A stretch of DNA of 64,000 nucleotides from Actinotalea subterranea (GTDB lineage: Bacteria; Actinomycetota; Actinomycetes; Actinomycetales; Cellulomonadaceae). A model generated the notes under the pieces. That model was not told where the DNA came from, made no database searches, and saw nothing but the letters and a program-made list of their open reading frames with translations. This document shows positions 18,772 through 28,929 of this stretch, piece after piece. The position numbers were made by a program, and so were the translations under genes. Within the stretch, counting starts at the first letter, position 1; the number at the start of each line of letters is the position of its first letter. The stretch covers positions 1 through 64,000 of the forward strand of contig NZ_VTTP01000010.1 in assembly GCF_008364845.1 (NCBI RefSeq). The letters run 5' to 3'.

Positions 18772-18935
18772 CACGTGCTTCCTCCCATCCGGACTTTCAC
18801 CGTCGGTCCTGGAGTTCCACCAGGTCAACCGCACCTGTCGCGAGGACCCGCCCTCATGAGGACGGGCCACCGGACGTGGTGCGGGTCGCGGACTGTCACC
18901 GCCGGCTCGGACTTTCACCGACCCCGGAGCACGTA
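18772..18935 (-). ncRNA. FMN riboswitch (RFN element)
   Basis: On the minus strand the conserved blocks appear in order: GGTCGGTGAAAGTCCGAGCC, GGCGGTGACAGTCCGCGACC, a variable arm, GGTTGACCTGGTGGAACTCC, and CCGACGGTGAAAGTCCGGAT, ending GGGAGGAAGCACGT. The closing P1 helix pairs ACGTGCT (18934-18928) with AGCACGT (18779-18773). It senses FMN and controls the ribD-ribE-ribBA-ribH-pnuC-type operon. A CACACT at 18953-18958 could be its -10, weakly. Confidence 0.95.
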
Positions 18936-19078
18936 CGTGTAGCGAGGCCAGTGTGCCACAGGGTGCCGGTGCCCCGAGGAGGACCGGACGCGCGTGCCAC
19001 GGACCGACGCGATGCCGGTGGGAAGCGCAGGCCTGGCCGGCCGCGCAGGGGTCGCTCCGGCGCCCTGGCGCGCCCGGC

Positions 19079-19744
19079 TCAGTGCCGGTGGGACGCCCGG
19101 GCTAGCTCGCGCAACTCGGCGATGCGCGCCGCCGCGTCCTCGGATCCGTAGACCGCGGAGCCGGCGACGAAGACGTTCGCACCCGCGTCGGCCGCCCGCT
19201 CGACCGTCGCGGCGGAGATCCCGCCGTCGACCTGGACCCACACGTCCAGCCCCTGCTCGCTGATGGCCTGCCGCGTGCGGCGGATCTTGGGCAGCGTGCC
19301 CTCGAGGAAGGACTGACCGCCGAAGCCGGGCTCGACGGTCATGACGAGCACCATGTCGAACTCGCCGAGGAGGTCGAGGAACGGCTCGACGGGGGTCGCG
19401 GGGCGCAGCGCGAGACCCGCCCGTGCACCGAGGCGTCGCAGCTCCCGTGCGAGGCGGACGGGCGCCCGGGCGGCCTCCGCGTGGAAGGTCACCGACGCGG
19501 CACCGGCCTCCGCGAAGCCCGGGGCCCACTGATCGGGGTCCTCGATCATGAGGTGGGTGTCGATCGGCACCGGCGAGACCTGCACGATGCGCTCGACGAC
19601 CGGCAGGCCGAGCGTCAGGTTCGGCACGAAGTGGTTGTCCATCACGTCGACGTGCGCGAAGTCGGCCGACGCGATGCGCGCCAGCTCGGCCTCCAGGTTG
19701 ACGAAGTCGGCGGACAGGATGCTCGGGGCGATGGCGACGTCCAT
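19079..19744 (-). CDS. rpe: Ribulose-phosphate 3-epimerase
   Basis: Interconverts ribulose 5-phosphate and xylulose 5-phosphate; ribulose 5-phosphate also feeds the adjacent riboflavin pathway. 221 aa TIM barrel. Seen: [30 protein letters not shown] (metal His/Asp), [22 protein letters not shown] and VDGGIS. ATG at 19744, 4 nt after the rsmB stop, so it closes the fmt-rsmB-rpe transcript. Confidence 0.96.
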   Translation of the reverse strand: MDVAIAPSILSADFVNLEAELARIASADFAHVDVMDNHFVPNLTLGLPVVERIVQVSPVPIDTHLMIEDPDQWAPGFAEAGAASVTFHAEAARAPVRLARELRRLGARAGLALRPATPVEPFLDLLGEFDMVLVMTVEPGFGGQSFLEGTLPKIRRTRQAISEQGLDVWVQVDGGISAATVERAADAGANVFVAGSAVYGSEDAAARIAELRELARASHRH

Positions 19745-19748
19745 GTGC

Positions 19749-21386
19749 TCAGTCTCCCGCTCCCGACGTCAGCGCGCTGCCTGCGTCGTCCGAGGGCTCG
19801 ACCTTGCGCAGCAGCGCGAGGTACATGGCGTCCGTCCCGTGCACGTGCGGCCACAGCTGGACCCCAGGCCCCTCGCCCAGCTCGATCTCCGGGCCGGCGA
19901 CCGCCCGCACGGCGTCACGGGCGTCGAGCTGCACGACGTCCGCCCGGCGGCGCGTCACGTCGCGCACGACCAGCTGCGTCTCGGCAAGGTGCGGCGAGCA
20001 GGTGACGTAGGCGACGACGCCGCCCACGCGGACCGCGTCGAGCGCTGCCGCGAGGAGCGAGCGCTGGGCCTCACCGAGGGGTCCGAGGTCCGCCGGCCGG
20101 CGGCGCCACCTGGCCTCGGGGCGCCGGCGCAGGGCACCGAGGCCGGTGCACGGCGCGTCGACGAGGATGCGGTGGTACACCTCGGGCTCCTCAGTGCCGA
20201 CGGTCCGCCCGTCGCCGCACCGGACCCGGACGACACCCGCCGGCACGGCGGCGACAGCGCGCTCGACCAGGAGGGCGCGGTGCGGCTGGACCTCGTTCGC
20301 GACGAGGGTCGCCCCGCGCTCCGCGGCCACGGCACCCAGCAGGGCCGCCTTGCCCCCGGGTCCGGCGCACAGGTCGAGCCAGCGCTCGGGGCCCGGCTCT
20401 GCCACGTCGACGGCTGCGAGGGCGAGCGCGACGAGCTGGCTGCCCTCGTCCTGGACACCGACACGGCCCTCACGGACCCCGGGGACGCCCGCCGGGTCCC
20501 CACCGCGCAGGACGACGGCTGTCGGTGCCCACCGGCCGGCGACGGCGCCCGGTGCCGCACCGAGCACGTCGTCGCGGTCGGCGAGCCCCGGCCGGACCAC
20601 CGCGGTGACCGTGGGTGAGGCGTTGTCCGCGACCAGCAGGGTCTCGAGCTCCTCGGGTGCGCGGTGGTCGGCGACGAGGCTCTGCCTCAGGGCCCGGCCG
20701 ATCCACGCGGGGTGGCTGTGCACGACGCTCAACCGGTCGACCACGTCCGGCCCGGCCGCGTCGCCGATGCGCTGGAGCCACTCCTCGAGCGGGACCGAGG
20801 AGATCTTGCGGAGCACCGCGTTGACGAACTGAGCGGCCCCGGCGCCGACGCGCGAGCGTGCCAGCGCGACCGTCTCGGACACCGCGGCATGCGGTGGGAC
20901 CCGCATCGCGAGGAGCTGGTGCGCACCCAGCCGCAGGAGGTCGAGGACCGGAGGATCGATCGCCTCGACCGACCGCTCCGCCGCGATCGCGACGATCGCG
21001 TCGTACCGCCCGCGCATGCGCAGGGTGCCGTAGGCGAGCTCGGTCGCGAACCCCGCGTCCCGACCCGTCAGGCCGCGGTGGCGGAGCATCGGCGGCAGGA
21101 CGAGGTTGGCGTAGGAGTCGGACTCCGCGACGTCCCGCAGGACGTCGAACGCGACGGTGCGCGACGGGTCACCCGAGCGCCGTCGCTCCGACGGCGCCTG
21201 CGCACCCCGCGGGGCCGGTCGGCCGGACGTACGGGCAGGGCCACGCTCGCGCCCGGCCGCGTCCCGGCCCGTGCCGCTCTCGCGGCGACCGTGGCGGTCG
21301 CCCCGCTCGGACCCGTCCGAACCCTCGGGTCGTCGGGCGCGGTCGGGTCGACCGGAGCCGTCACGCCGGCGGGAGTCGTCGCTCAT
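19749..21386 (-). CDS. rsmB: 16S rRNA (cytosine-5-)-methyltransferase RsmB family
   Basis: SAM-dependent m5C methyltransferase for 16S rRNA. 545 aa: an Arg/Gly/Asp-rich disordered N-terminal tail (1-80, unusually long), a NusB-like RNA-binding domain (82-230), and the methyltransferase with [15 protein letters not shown] (SAM site), [19 protein letters not shown] (catalytic Cys) and [13 protein letters not shown] (second Cys). ATG at 21386 overlaps the fmt stop (ATGA). Confidence 0.92.
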   Translation of the reverse strand: MSDDSRRRDGSGRPDRARRPEGSDGSERGDRHGRRESGTGRDAAGRERGPARTSGRPAPRGAQAPSERRRSGDPSRTVAFDVLRDVAESDSYANLVLPPMLRHRGLTGRDAGFATELAYGTLRMRGRYDAIVAIAAERSVEAIDPPVLDLLRLGAHQLLAMRVPPHAAVSETVALARSRVGAGAAQFVNAVLRKISSVPLEEWLQRIGDAAGPDVVDRLSVVHSHPAWIGRALRQSLVADHRAPEELETLLVADNASPTVTAVVRPGLADRDDVLGAAPGAVAGRWAPTAVVLRGGDPAGVPGVREGRVGVQDEGSQLVALALAAVDVAEPGPERWLDLCAGPGGKAALLGAVAAERGATLVANEVQPHRALLVERAVAAVPAGVVRVRCGDGRTVGTEEPEVYHRILVDAPCTGLGALRRRPEARWRRRPADLGPLGEAQRSLLAAALDAVRVGGVVAYVTCSPHLAETQLVVRDVTRRRADVVQLDARDAVRAVAGPEIELGEGPGVQLWPHVHGTDAMYLALLRKVEPSDDAGSALTSGAGD

Positions 21387-22321
21387 GCCTGGCCTCCCCA
21401 CTGCTCACCCTCGGCCGGGCGGGCTCCGCGCGCCCAGTCCACGGCCGTCATCATGCGGCGGCCCGCGGGCGCGACGTCACCGAGCTGGACGGCGTGCGTG
21501 CCGGTCCCCACGAGCACCTCGTCCTTCGACGCCCGCACGACTCCCGCCGGGAGGTCCGTGACGTCGGGCCGTAGCCGCACGGGGCCGAGCTTGACCCGGG
21601 TCCCGTCGCCCGCGGTCGTCCAGGCGCCCGGGGAGGGCGTCACCGCGCGGACACGGCGGTCGGTGGCGAGCGCCGGGTGCTCCCAGCGGACCCGGGCGTC
21701 CTCGGTGGTGAGGCGGGGCGCGAGGCTCACGCCGTCGGCGGGCTGCGGGACGGCGACCAGCGAGCCGTCCTCGAGGGCGTCGAGCGTCGCCACGAGGAGA
21801 CCGGCGCCCGCCGTCGCGAGGCGACCGAGCAGGTCACCCGCGGTGTCCCGGGCGCGCACGGTCTCGGTGAGCGTCCCGAGCACGGGCCCGGTGTCCAGGC
21901 CCTGCTCGATCCTGAAGGTCGTGGCGCCCGTGACCTCGTCACCGTGCAGCAGCGCGTGCTGGACGGGCGCCGCGCCGCGCCATGCGGGCAGCAGCGAGAA
22001 GTGGAGGTTGACCCAGCCGTGGGTGGGCACGTCGAGCACCGACGCGGGCAGCAGGCCGCCGTACGCGACCACAGGGGCGCAGTCGGGCGCGAGCTCCGCG
22101 AGCCGCGCCCCGAAGGCGGGGTCACGAGGCGAGGCCGGGGTGAGGACCTCGAGACCCAGCTCGGCCGCGCGGCGCTTGACGGGGCTGACGGCGACGCCAC
22201 GGCCGCGACCCGCCGGCGCGTCCGGCCTGGTGAGCACCGCGACCACCTCGTGCCTGGAGTCGACGAGGGCATCGAGGGCGGGAAGGGCGACGTCGGGCGT
22301 CCCCGCGAACAGCAGGCGCAT
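21383..22321 (-). CDS. fmt: Methionyl-tRNA formyltransferase
   Basis: Formylates initiator Met-tRNA. 312 aa. Seen: [40 protein letters not shown] (the SLLPxxRGxAPxxxA signature with catalytic His), [18 protein letters not shown] and the C-terminal OB-like domain. The ATG at 22321 is preceded by TAGGAT at 6 nt, so leaderless initiation is likely, which fits the GGA-rich spacing too. Confidence 0.96.
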   Translation of the reverse strand: MRLLFAGTPDVALPALDALVDSRHEVVAVLTRPDAPAGRGRGVAVSPVKRRAAELGLEVLTPASPRDPAFGARLAELAPDCAPVVAYGGLLPASVLDVPTHGWVNLHFSLLPAWRGAAPVQHALLHGDEVTGATTFRIEQGLDTGPVLGTLTETVRARDTAGDLLGRLATAGAGLLVATLDALEDGSLVAVPQPADGVSLAPRLTTEDARVRWEHPALATDRRVRAVTPSPGAWTTAGDGTRVKLGPVRLRPDVTDLPAGVVRASKDEVLVGTGTHAVQLGDVAPAGRRMMTAVDWARGARPAEGEQWGGQA

Positions 22322-22327
22322 CCCTCG

Positions 22328-22333
22328 ATCCTA
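22328..22333 (-). promoter_or_regulatory. Leaderless-type -10 for fmt
   Basis: TAGGAT on the minus strand, 6 nt before the fmt ATG. Confidence 0.4.
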
Positions 22334-22373
22334 GGTGCGGGCCGCGCGCCCGCCGCACCGCGTGCGTGCCTCA

Positions 22374-22436
22374 CCCGAGGTGCCCGCCCGGCCCGACCGG
22401 CCCGAGCTGCCCGCCCGGCCGGCCCCACCCGACCGG
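22374..22436. repeat. Imperfect tandem repeat in the fmt-HAD gap
   Basis: A 20-bp unit (plus strand CCCGAGSTGCCCGCCCGGCC) occurs at 22374-22393 and 22401-22420 with 19 of 20 identities, each followed by CCCGACCGG. The 122-bp gap otherwise holds only the fmt promoter. Could be a regional GC repeat without function. Confidence 0.45.
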
Positions 22437-22443
22437 CCCTCCC

Positions 22444-23067
22444 CTACCGTCGGGCGGCGATCGGGACACCGAGCGCGACGAGGTGGCTGCGCAGCCCCTG
22501 GGCGCCCGACCAGGTGTGCGCCCGGTAGCCGACGCGGCGCGCGGCCACGACGTTGGCCTCGGAGTCGTCCGTGAACACCGTTCGCGCGGGGTCGAGGCCC
22601 AGCTGCTCGGCGGCCAGCCGGAAGATGCGCGGGTCGGGCTTGGCGAGGCCCACCTCGCCCGAGACGACGACATCCTCGAGCAGTGCCACGGCCGGGATCG
22701 TCGCGGGCGCGAGCGGGTACGTCTCCGCGGACCAGTTGGTCAGGCCGAGCACCCGGACACCCGCAGCCCTCAGGTCCTCGACGAGCTCGAACGAGCCGGG
22801 CACCGGGCCGCTGACGGCGTGCGCGAACCGTTCCCGGTACAGGTCGAGCATCGGGAGGTGGTGGGGGTGGGTGCGCGCGAGCGACGCCCGTGCGTCGGCG
22901 TAGGACCGGCCCGCGTCCTGCTCGTGGTTGAACGCGGCGAAGTCGATCTCGTCGAAGAACCGCTGCACCTCGTCCCGCGGGCGCAGGCCCGCGTAGGGCG
23001 CGTACGGGTCCCACACGACGAGAACCTGCCCGAGGTCGAACAGGACGGCGTCCACGACGGCGCTCAC
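22444..23067 (-). CDS. HAD-superfamily phosphatase (YihX-like)
   Basis: 207 aa haloacid-dehalogenase fold hydrolase. Motif I is FDLGQVLVVWDP (Asp nucleophile), motif II LTNWS, motif III Lys in GLAKPDPRIF, motif IV TDDSEANV. The DLGxVLVxWD form and the cap helix pattern (FFDEIDFAAFNHEQDAGRSY) match the glucose-1-phosphate phosphatase-like subgroup; substrate unknown. GTG at 23067 overlaps the priA stop, indicating coupling to priA. Confidence 0.82.
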   Translation of the reverse strand: MSAVVDAVLFDLGQVLVVWDPYAPYAGLRPRDEVQRFFDEIDFAAFNHEQDAGRSYADARASLARTHPHHLPMLDLYRERFAHAVSGPVPGSFELVEDLRAAGVRVLGLTNWSAETYPLAPATIPAVALLEDVVVSGEVGLAKPDPRIFRLAAEQLGLDPARTVFTDDSEANVVAARRVGYRAHTWSGAQGLRSHLVALGVPIAARR

Positions 23068-25241
23068 ACGACCTCCGGTGGTTCGACCTGCACCCGGAGC
23101 TGGCCGGGCTCCCGCCGGGCGCTGCGGGTGGCGAGCGCGGCCGCGACCGCCGCGGTCGTCGCCGCCGCGGCGGACCACGGCCCGCGGACGAGCGCACGCA
23201 CCGGTCGGAGCGTCTCTGGGTCGAGCACGCCCTGGGCGTCCTCGACGCGCCGCGGGGCGTCCACGACGGCGAGCGGCCCGAGCACCGCGGTCCCGGCGGG
23301 GAGGTCCAGGCCACCCAGGAGGCGCTCGACCGCCTCGCGTGGGCCCTCCACGCTGATCATGTGGACGGCAGGAGGCAGGGACAGCTCCGTCCGCTCCGTC
23401 AGCTCGCGCTCCGCGAGCCAGGCCGGGTCCCAGCGCACGAGCGCCTGCGTGGGCGCGGGTGCCGCGTCGCCGACCAGGAGCACGACGCCACCGTCGGACG
23501 CGGGCCGCACCAGGGCGGCAGCGGCCAGCCAGGTGCGCAGGGCCTGCTCGGGCACGTCGAGGCCTGCGCGCCCCGTGACGACCGCGGCGTCGAGCAGCAG
23601 CCCGGCCGAGTACCCGCCCTCCGCCCGTGGCTCAGCGCCGGGCGTCGCGACGACGAGCGCGGGACGCGGCCCCACGTGCGCGACCACACCCGCCGAGGCG
23701 CTCGCTCCCGAGACCCGGACGGGTACGCCGGGGAACGCCCGGCCCAGCTCCTCGGCCGTCCGCAGCTGACCGACCCGCACGGAACGCAGCGCGGTGCCGG
23801 AGCACTCGGGGCAGCGCCAGTCCGTCGCGAGGCGCCCGCACCAACGGCACCGCGGCGGGCGGCCTGCGGCGGTGACCTCGAGCGGTCCGCTGCACGCCGT
23901 GCAGCGCGCCAGGGCGCGGCACGTGCCGCAGGCGGTGCTCGGCACGTACCCGGCGCGCGGCACCTGGACGAGGACCGGTCCCCGCACGAGCCCGTCGCGC
24001 ACGGCGCGCCAGGCCGGTGCGGGCAGTCGGGCAGCCGCGGCCGGGCCCTCCGGGGCGAGCTCCACGGCCGTGAGCGCCCGGACCCGCGGTGTGCGGGTGC
24101 GCACCGTCTCCCGCGGGGCGACGAGGGGCCGCGCCGACCCGTCCCGCAGCCAGCGCTCGGTCGCGACCGTCCGGGCGAAGCCGCCGACGAGCAGCGCCGA
24201 GCCCTCGACGTCGGCGCGGATCGCGAGCACCTCGCGGGTGTGCGGGTACGGCGCACGGGGCTCCGCGTGGAGCTGGTCGCCATCGTCCCAGCACGCGAGG
24301 AGACCGGGCCTGCGCACGGGGGCGAACGCCGCGGCGCGCGTGCCGATCACGACGTCCGCCAGGCCGCGGCTCGCGGCGAGGAATGCCCGGTACCGACCGG
24401 CGGGGCCGTCGTCCGCCATGAGCCGCACCCAGCCGCCGAGCGCGCCCGGCGCCCACGGGGCGACGCCGGCGGCGACGAGCGCCTCCGCCATGACCGTGAC
24501 CTCCGCCGCGGACGGCAGCACGACGAGCGCTCCCCGACCGCCCGCGCGCGCCGCCCGGACGGCGTGCGCGAGGGCGTCCGCCCAGGTGTCGCCGTCCTGG
24601 CCCGGCAGCGCCTGCCACACCGCACGCGGCGCCTCCCCCGCGGCGAGCCGGCGCAGGAAGGCCGGGCCGCCCGTCCAGGCGTCCCAGCCGGGCGCGGGCT
24701 GGGTGACCTCGGCCATCGGCGCGGTCGGTGCGACCTCGCCCGTGGAGTCCTCGGGCGCCGGCCACTCCTCCTGCTCGACGCGTGCATGGCGCGGCGGCAC
24801 CGCCAGACGCAGCACGTCCGGCAGGGTGCCCGCGTAGCGCCGGGCGACGGCCCGGGCCGTCGCGAGCACGGCGGGCTGCAGGACGACCTCGGGCGAGACG
24901 ACCCGGCGCAGCGGCGTCAGCGCTCCCTCGTGCGAGGCGACGTCCGCGCGCGCCACCACGTAGCCGTCGAGGTCCTGCCCTGAGAAGCGCACCTTGACGC
25001 GCACCCCGGGCGACGCGGCCGCGGAGAGCGTCTGCGGCACGGCGTACTCGAACACGCGGTCGAGGTGGGGCTGCGAGCGGTCGACGACCACCTGGGCGAC
25101 CGGGAGGTCGGCGGCGAGGGCGGTGGGCCCGGCCGCGCGTCGACGACGGGACCCACCCGGGCCCGTGGGCGCACGGTCCGCCAGGCCCGCGAGGGTCGGC
25201 TGGACGGCCGACTCCCCCTCGGTCACGCCCGTCCCGTCCAC
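23064..25241 (-). CDS. priA: Primosomal protein N' (PriA), helicase motifs degenerate
   Basis: Replication-restart protein. About 725 aa. The DNA-binding N terminus (VVVDRSQPHLDRVFEYAVP, VKVRFSGQDLDGYVV) is clear, and the zinc-binding cysteines are retained (CGTCRALARCTAC, CRWCG, CPECSG). But the Walker A position reads GQDGDTW and the DEEH position reads WDDGDQLH, so ATPase activity is unlikely. This is known for actinobacterial PriA and suggests a structural, not unwinding, role. Start is uncertain: GTG 25241 or GTG 25226. Confidence 0.9.
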   Translation of the reverse strand: MDGTGVTEGESAVQPTLAGLADRAPTGPGGSRRRRAAGPTALAADLPVAQVVVDRSQPHLDRVFEYAVPQTLSAAASPGVRVKVRFSGQDLDGYVVARADVASHEGALTPLRRVVSPEVVLQPAVLATARAVARRYAGTLPDVLRLAVPPRHARVEQEEWPAPEDSTGEVAPTAPMAEVTQPAPGWDAWTGGPAFLRRLAAGEAPRAVWQALPGQDGDTWADALAHAVRAARAGGRGALVVLPSAAEVTVMAEALVAAGVAPWAPGALGGWVRLMADDGPAGRYRAFLAASRGLADVVIGTRAAAFAPVRRPGLLACWDDGDQLHAEPRAPYPHTREVLAIRADVEGSALLVGGFARTVATERWLRDGSARPLVAPRETVRTRTPRVRALTAVELAPEGPAAAARLPAPAWRAVRDGLVRGPVLVQVPRAGYVPSTACGTCRALARCTACSGPLEVTAAGRPPRCRWCGRLATDWRCPECSGTALRSVRVGQLRTAEELGRAFPGVPVRVSGASASAGVVAHVGPRPALVVATPGAEPRAEGGYSAGLLLDAAVVTGRAGLDVPEQALRTWLAAAALVRPASDGGVVLLVGDAAPAPTQALVRWDPAWLAERELTERTELSLPPAVHMISVEGPREAVERLLGGLDLPAGTAVLGPLAVVDAPRRVEDAQGVLDPETLRPVRALVRGPWSAAAATTAAVAAALATRSARREPGQLRVQVEPPEVV

Positions 25242-25338
25242 CCGCTCATCCCACCACGCACCGCCGACGCGTCCGTCCCGCGCACCCAGCGCGGCACCTG
25301 CGGCGCGCGGCCTGCGGCGCGCACGACGCCTCGGACGG

Positions 25339-26541
25339 TCAGGCGAGGGCCGAGTGCAGGTCGAGGACGCGGTCGGTCCGCTCCCACGTGAAGTCGGCGA
25401 GCTCCCGACCGAAGTGGCCGTACGCCGCGGTCCGGGAGTAGATCGGGCGCAGCAGGTCCAGGTCGCGCACGATCGCCGCGGGGCGCAGGTCGAAGACCTC
25501 ACGGATCGCGTCGGTCAGGCGGTCGACCGGGACCGTCTCGGTGCCGAACGTCTCGACGTACAGGCCCACGGGGTGCGACGCGCCGATCGCGTAGGCGACC
25601 TGCACCTCGCAGCGACGTGCGAAGCCGGCGGCCACCACGTTCTTCGCGACCCAGCGCATCGCGTACGCCGCGGACCGGTCGACCTTCGACGGGTCCTTGC
25701 CCGAGAAGGCACCGCCGCCGTGCCGCGCCATGCCCCCGTACGTGTCGACGATGATCTTGCGGCCCGTGAGGCCTGCATCGCCCTGCGGCCCGCCGATGAC
25801 GAACTGGCCCGTGGGGTTGATGAGCAGCCGGTGGCCGGTCGTGTCGAGCTCGAGCTCCTCCAGGACGGGGACGACGACGTGCTCCGCGACCTCGGGGGCG
25901 AGGGTCCCGTCGAGCGAGATGCCCGGGTCGTGCTGCGTCGAGAGGACCACCGTGTCGAGCCGCACGGCTCGGTCGCCGTCGTAGCCGATCGTCACCTGCG
26001 TCTTGCCGTCCGGGCGCAGGTAGTCGAGCGTGCCCTCCTTGCGGACCATCGCGAGACGCTCGGCGAGGCGGTGCGCGACCCAGATGGGCAGCGGCATGAG
26101 CGACGGCGTGTCGTCGCACGCGTAGCCGAACATGAGGCCCTGGTCGCCGGCGCCCTGCTGGTCCAGCGGGTCGAGGTCCTGGGCGTCCTGGCGGACCTCC
26201 CAGGCCTTGTCGACGCCCGCGGCGATGTCGGGCGACTGCTGGCCGATCGACACGGACACGCCGCACGAGTGCGCGTCGAAGCCGATGGTCGACGAGGTGT
26301 AGCCGATCCGGTTGAGGACCTCGCGCACGACCTGCGGGATCTCGACGTAGGCCTCGGTCGTGACCTCGCCCGCCACATGGACCAGGCCCGTGGTGACCAT
26401 GGTCTCGACGGCCACGCGGGCGCCTGGGTCCTGCTGGATCATCGCGTCGAGGATGCCGTCCGAGATCTGGTCGCAGACCTTGTCCGGGTGGCCCTCGGTC
26501 ACGGACTCGGACGTGAACAGGCGCAGGGCGGCAGCAGTCAT
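25339..26541 (-). CDS. metK: S-adenosylmethionine synthetase
   Basis: Makes SAM from methionine and ATP. 400 aa. Seen: [20 protein letters not shown], the hexapeptide-type [12 protein letters not shown] (ATP signature) and [16 protein letters not shown] (P-loop-like signature 2). ATG at 26541 follows a TAGGCT by 7 nt. Only 5 nt separate it from the coaBC stop, so it can be both read-through and separately transcribed. SAM serves rsmB and others. Confidence 0.97.
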   Translation of the reverse strand: MTAAALRLFTSESVTEGHPDKVCDQISDGILDAMIQQDPGARVAVETMVTTGLVHVAGEVTTEAYVEIPQVVREVLNRIGYTSSTIGFDAHSCGVSVSIGQQSPDIAAGVDKAWEVRQDAQDLDPLDQQGAGDQGLMFGYACDDTPSLMPLPIWVAHRLAERLAMVRKEGTLDYLRPDGKTQVTIGYDGDRAVRLDTVVLSTQHDPGISLDGTLAPEVAEHVVVPVLEELELDTTGHRLLINPTGQFVIGGPQGDAGLTGRKIIVDTYGGMARHGGGAFSGKDPSKVDRSAAYAMRWVAKNVVAAGFARRCEVQVAYAIGASHPVGLYVETFGTETVPVDRLTDAIREVFDLRPAAIVRDLDLLRPIYSRTAAYGHFGRELADFTWERTDRVLDLHSALA

Positions 26542-26546
26542 GCCGG

Positions 26547-27800
26547 TCAGCCTAGCGGCGGAGCACCGTCCGCCGCCGCCTCGGCCGGTGGGGCGAGGAG
26601 CGGGACGACGGCGTCCCACACCACGTCCGCGACCGCGTCCTTCGAGCCGCTCGCCCGCGCGACGTCGCGCCCCTGCGCGTCGACGACCGTGACGGCGTTC
26701 TCCGCCACGGCGAAGCCCAGCCCGGGGCCGACGGCGTTCACGACGAGGAGGTCGGCGCCCTTGCGGCGGGCCTTGGCGCGGCCGTGCTCGAGCACGTCGC
26801 CGTCGTCGTCCCCCGTCTCTGCGGCGAAGCCGACCACGACCTGCCCAGGTCGCAGCCGTGCGGTGGCGAGCTCGGCGAGCACGTCGGGCGTCCGGACGAG
26901 CTCGAGCGTGAGCCCCTCGTCGCCCGCGGACTTCTTGATCTTGTGCTCCGCCGGTCGGGCGGGCGTGAAGTCGGCGACCGCAGCGGCCATCACGACGACG
27001 TCTGCGTCGACGGCCGCGGCCCGGACGCGGTCGCGCAGCTCGGCGGTCGTCTCGACGTGCACCACGGTGGCGCCGACCGGATCCGCGAGCGACACGTTGG
27101 CGGCCACGACGGTGACACTGGCCCCACGACGCGCCGCCGCGGCGGCGAGCGCGTACCCCTGCCGACCCGTCGAGCGGTTCCCGAGGAAGCGCACGGGGTC
27201 GAGGGGCTCCCGCGTGCCCCCGGCGGAGACGACGACGTGACGTCCGGCGAGGTCGGTCTCCCCCGGCGAGGACCCCTCGCCGACGAGGGCGAGGGCCGCC
27301 GCGGCGATCTCCGCGGGCTCGGGGAGCCGGCCAGGGCCGCTGTCGACGCCCGTGAGCCGCCCGGAGGCGGGCTCGAGCACGGTGACGCCGCGGCTGCGCA
27401 GCGTGGCGACGTTCGCGCGCGTCGCGGGGTGCTCCCACATCTCGGTGTGCATCGCCGGGGCCATGAGCACGGGGCACCTGGCCGTCAGGAGCGCGGCGGT
27501 GAGCAGGTCGTCGCTGCGGCCCGCAGCCGCCCGCGCGAGCAGGTCCGCCGTGGCGGGGGCGACGATCACGAGGTCGGCGCTCTTGCCGAGGCGCACGTGC
27601 TCGACCGACGGGACGTCCTCGAACACCTCGCTCGTCACGGGCTGGCCCGAGAGGGCCTCCCACGTCGCGCGGCCGACGAACTCGAACGACGCACGCGTGG
27701 GCACGACCCGGACGTCGTGCCCCGCCTCGGTCAGCAGACGCAGCAGGAGCGCGGACTTGTAGGCGGCGATGCCGGCGCTCACCCCCAGCAGGATGCGCAC
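26547..27800 (-). CDS. coaBC: Bifunctional phosphopantothenoylcysteine decarboxylase / phosphopantothenate-cysteine ligase
   Basis: Two steps of coenzyme A synthesis. 417 aa. N-terminal CoaC flavoprotein domain: [15 protein letters not shown], catalytic His in [12 protein letters not shown], and [13 protein letters not shown] (the PxMN motif with His for Asn, as in other actinobacteria). C-terminal CoaB domain: [31 protein letters not shown] and AEHKIKK. ATG at 27800. Lies after rpoZ, behind a hairpin. Confidence 0.95.
   Translation of the reverse strand: MRILLGVSAGIAAYKSALLLRLLTEAGHDVRVVPTRASFEFVGRATWEALSGQPVTSEVFEDVPSVEHVRLGKSADLVIVAPATADLLARAAAGRSDDLLTAALLTARCPVLMAPAMHTEMWEHPATRANVATLRSRGVTVLEPASGRLTGVDSGPGRLPEPAEIAAAALALVGEGSSPGETDLAGRHVVVSAGGTREPLDPVRFLGNRSTGRQGYALAAAAARRGASVTVVAANVSLADPVGATVVHVETTAELRDRVRAAAVDADVVVMAAAVADFTPARPAEHKIKKSAGDEGLTLELVRTPDVLAELATARLRPGQVVVGFAAETGDDDGDVLEHGRAKARRKGADLLVVNAVGPGLGFAVAENAVTVVDAQGRDVARASGSKDAVADVVWDAVVPLLAPPAEAAADGAPPLG
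26549..26554 (-). promoter_or_regulatory. Leaderless-type -10 for metK
   Basis: TAGGCT on the minus strand, 7 nt before the metK ATG and overlapping the last codons of coaBC. Confidence 0.4.
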
Positions 27801-27847
27801 GTCGTCCCCGTCCCTCGTCGCTCGGTCGTGCAGCTCTGGGTGCCGCC

Positions 27848-27878
27848 GCAGGGGCGCAGCCGGCGGGCCGGCCCCTGC
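27848..27878 (-). terminator. GC hairpin after rpoZ
   Basis: Arms GCAGGGG and CCCCTGC (outer 7 bp) plus an inner GCCGGC/GCCGGC stem, 16 nt past the rpoZ stop. No T run follows. It may lower readthrough into coaBC. Confidence 0.45.
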
Positions 27879-27894
27879 GCGACGACCCTGCGGA

Positions 27895-28158
27895 TCAGCC
27901 CTCGGTCGGGGTGACCGTCAGGAGCCCGGCGTTGATCTCGCGCATCGCGATCGAGAGCGCCTTCTCCTGGTGGCGGGCCTCGACGAGCGGGCCCACGTAC
28001 TCGAGGAGGCCCTCGTTCAGCTGCGAGTAGTACGCGTTGATCTGACGCGCGCGCTTCGCCGAGTAGATGACGAGCGCGTACTTCGAGTCGGCCGCGGCGA
28101 GGAGCTCGTCGATCGGCGGGTCGGTGATGCCCTCGGGGGCTGCGACGGTTCCGGACAT
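27895..28158 (-). CDS. rpoZ: RNA polymerase omega subunit
   Basis: 87 aa. Helps assemble and stabilise RNA polymerase through beta'. Seen: [34 protein letters not shown] (the omega core helix) and the C-terminal actinobacterial extension [18 protein letters not shown] at 28158. Standard place after gmk; the 108-nt gap shows nothing certain beyond a GGAG-type ribosome-binding site near the start. Confidence 0.96.
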   Translation of the reverse strand: MSGTVAAPEGITDPPIDELLAAADSKYALVIYSAKRARQINAYYSQLNEGLLEYVGPLVEARHQEKALSIAMREINAGLLTVTPTEG

Positions 28159-28266
28159 GTCTGCACTCCGTGGTGGTCTCGAGGCTGTCGGGCCGCTGTC
28201 TCGCGGCCGCGTCCCCCGGGCTTCCGATCACGCTGACGGGCGCCGGGCCGGGGCAACCTGGCGATT

Positions 28267-28923
28267 CTACCGCCTCTGCAGGCCCATGACCTCGATGAGC
28301 TCGTCCGTGGCGCGGTGCACGTCGTCGTTCACGATGACGTGGTCGAACTCCCGCTCGGCGGCGAGCTCGACCCGTGCGGTCGCGAGGCGGCGCTCACGCT
28401 CCTCGGCGTCCTCCGTGCCGCGGCCCACGAGGCGGCGCACGAGCTCGTCCCAGCTGGGCGGGGCGAGGAAGACGAACCGTGCCTCCGGCATCGCGAGCCG
28501 GACCTGCCGCGCCCCGGCGAGATCGATCTCGAGGAGCGCTGGACGCCCCTCGGCGAGCCGTTCGAGGACGGGGCCGCGAGGTGTGCCGTAGCTGTTGCGG
28601 CCGTGCACGACCGCCCACTCGAGCAGCTCACCCTCGGCGACCATGCGGGCGAAGGCCTCGGTCCCGACGAAGTGGTAGTGCACGCCGTCGACCTCGCCGG
28701 GCCGGGGCGCACGTGTCGTCGCCGAGACCGAGAGCCACACCTCGGGGTACCGCGCGCGGATGTCGGCCGAGACCGTGCCCTTGCCGACAGCCGTCGGGCC
28801 GGCGAGCACCGTGAGGCGGGAGGGGTGCGGCGCAGGAGCGCCCGGATGGTCCGGCAGGCCCGCGCCGGGCGGGGCGACGTGCGTGTCGCCCGACGCGGGG
28901 GCGTCGTCGTCAGGTACGGGCAA
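28267..28923 (-). CDS. gmk: Guanylate kinase
   Basis: Phosphorylates GMP to GDP. 218 aa with an extra 35-residue Pro/Ala-rich N-terminal tail. P-loop GPTAVGKGT (canonical GPSGVGKGT), GMP-binding residues in [13 protein letters not shown] and VDGVHYHF, and the lid region. The start is TTG at 28923, 6 nt after the mihF stop; no in-frame ATG or GTG lies between it and the P-loop strand except GTG directly before the P-loop, which would cut the first strand. Start confidence is moderate. Confidence 0.9.
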   Translation of the reverse strand: MPVPDDDAPASGDTHVAPPGAGLPDHPGAPAPHPSRLTVLAGPTAVGKGTVSADIRARYPEVWLSVSATTRAPRPGEVDGVHYHFVGTEAFARMVAEGELLEWAVVHGRNSYGTPRGPVLERLAEGRPALLEIDLAGARQVRLAMPEARFVFLAPPSWDELVRRLVGRGTEDAEERERRLATARVELAAEREFDHVIVNDDVHRATDELIEVMGLQRR

Positions 28924-28929
28924 GGAGTC

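Noticed and set aside
22444-23067. Beta-phosphoglucomutase call for the HAD protein
   Set aside because: Motif I is DLGxVL rather than DxDG, which fits the YihX-like phosphatases better.
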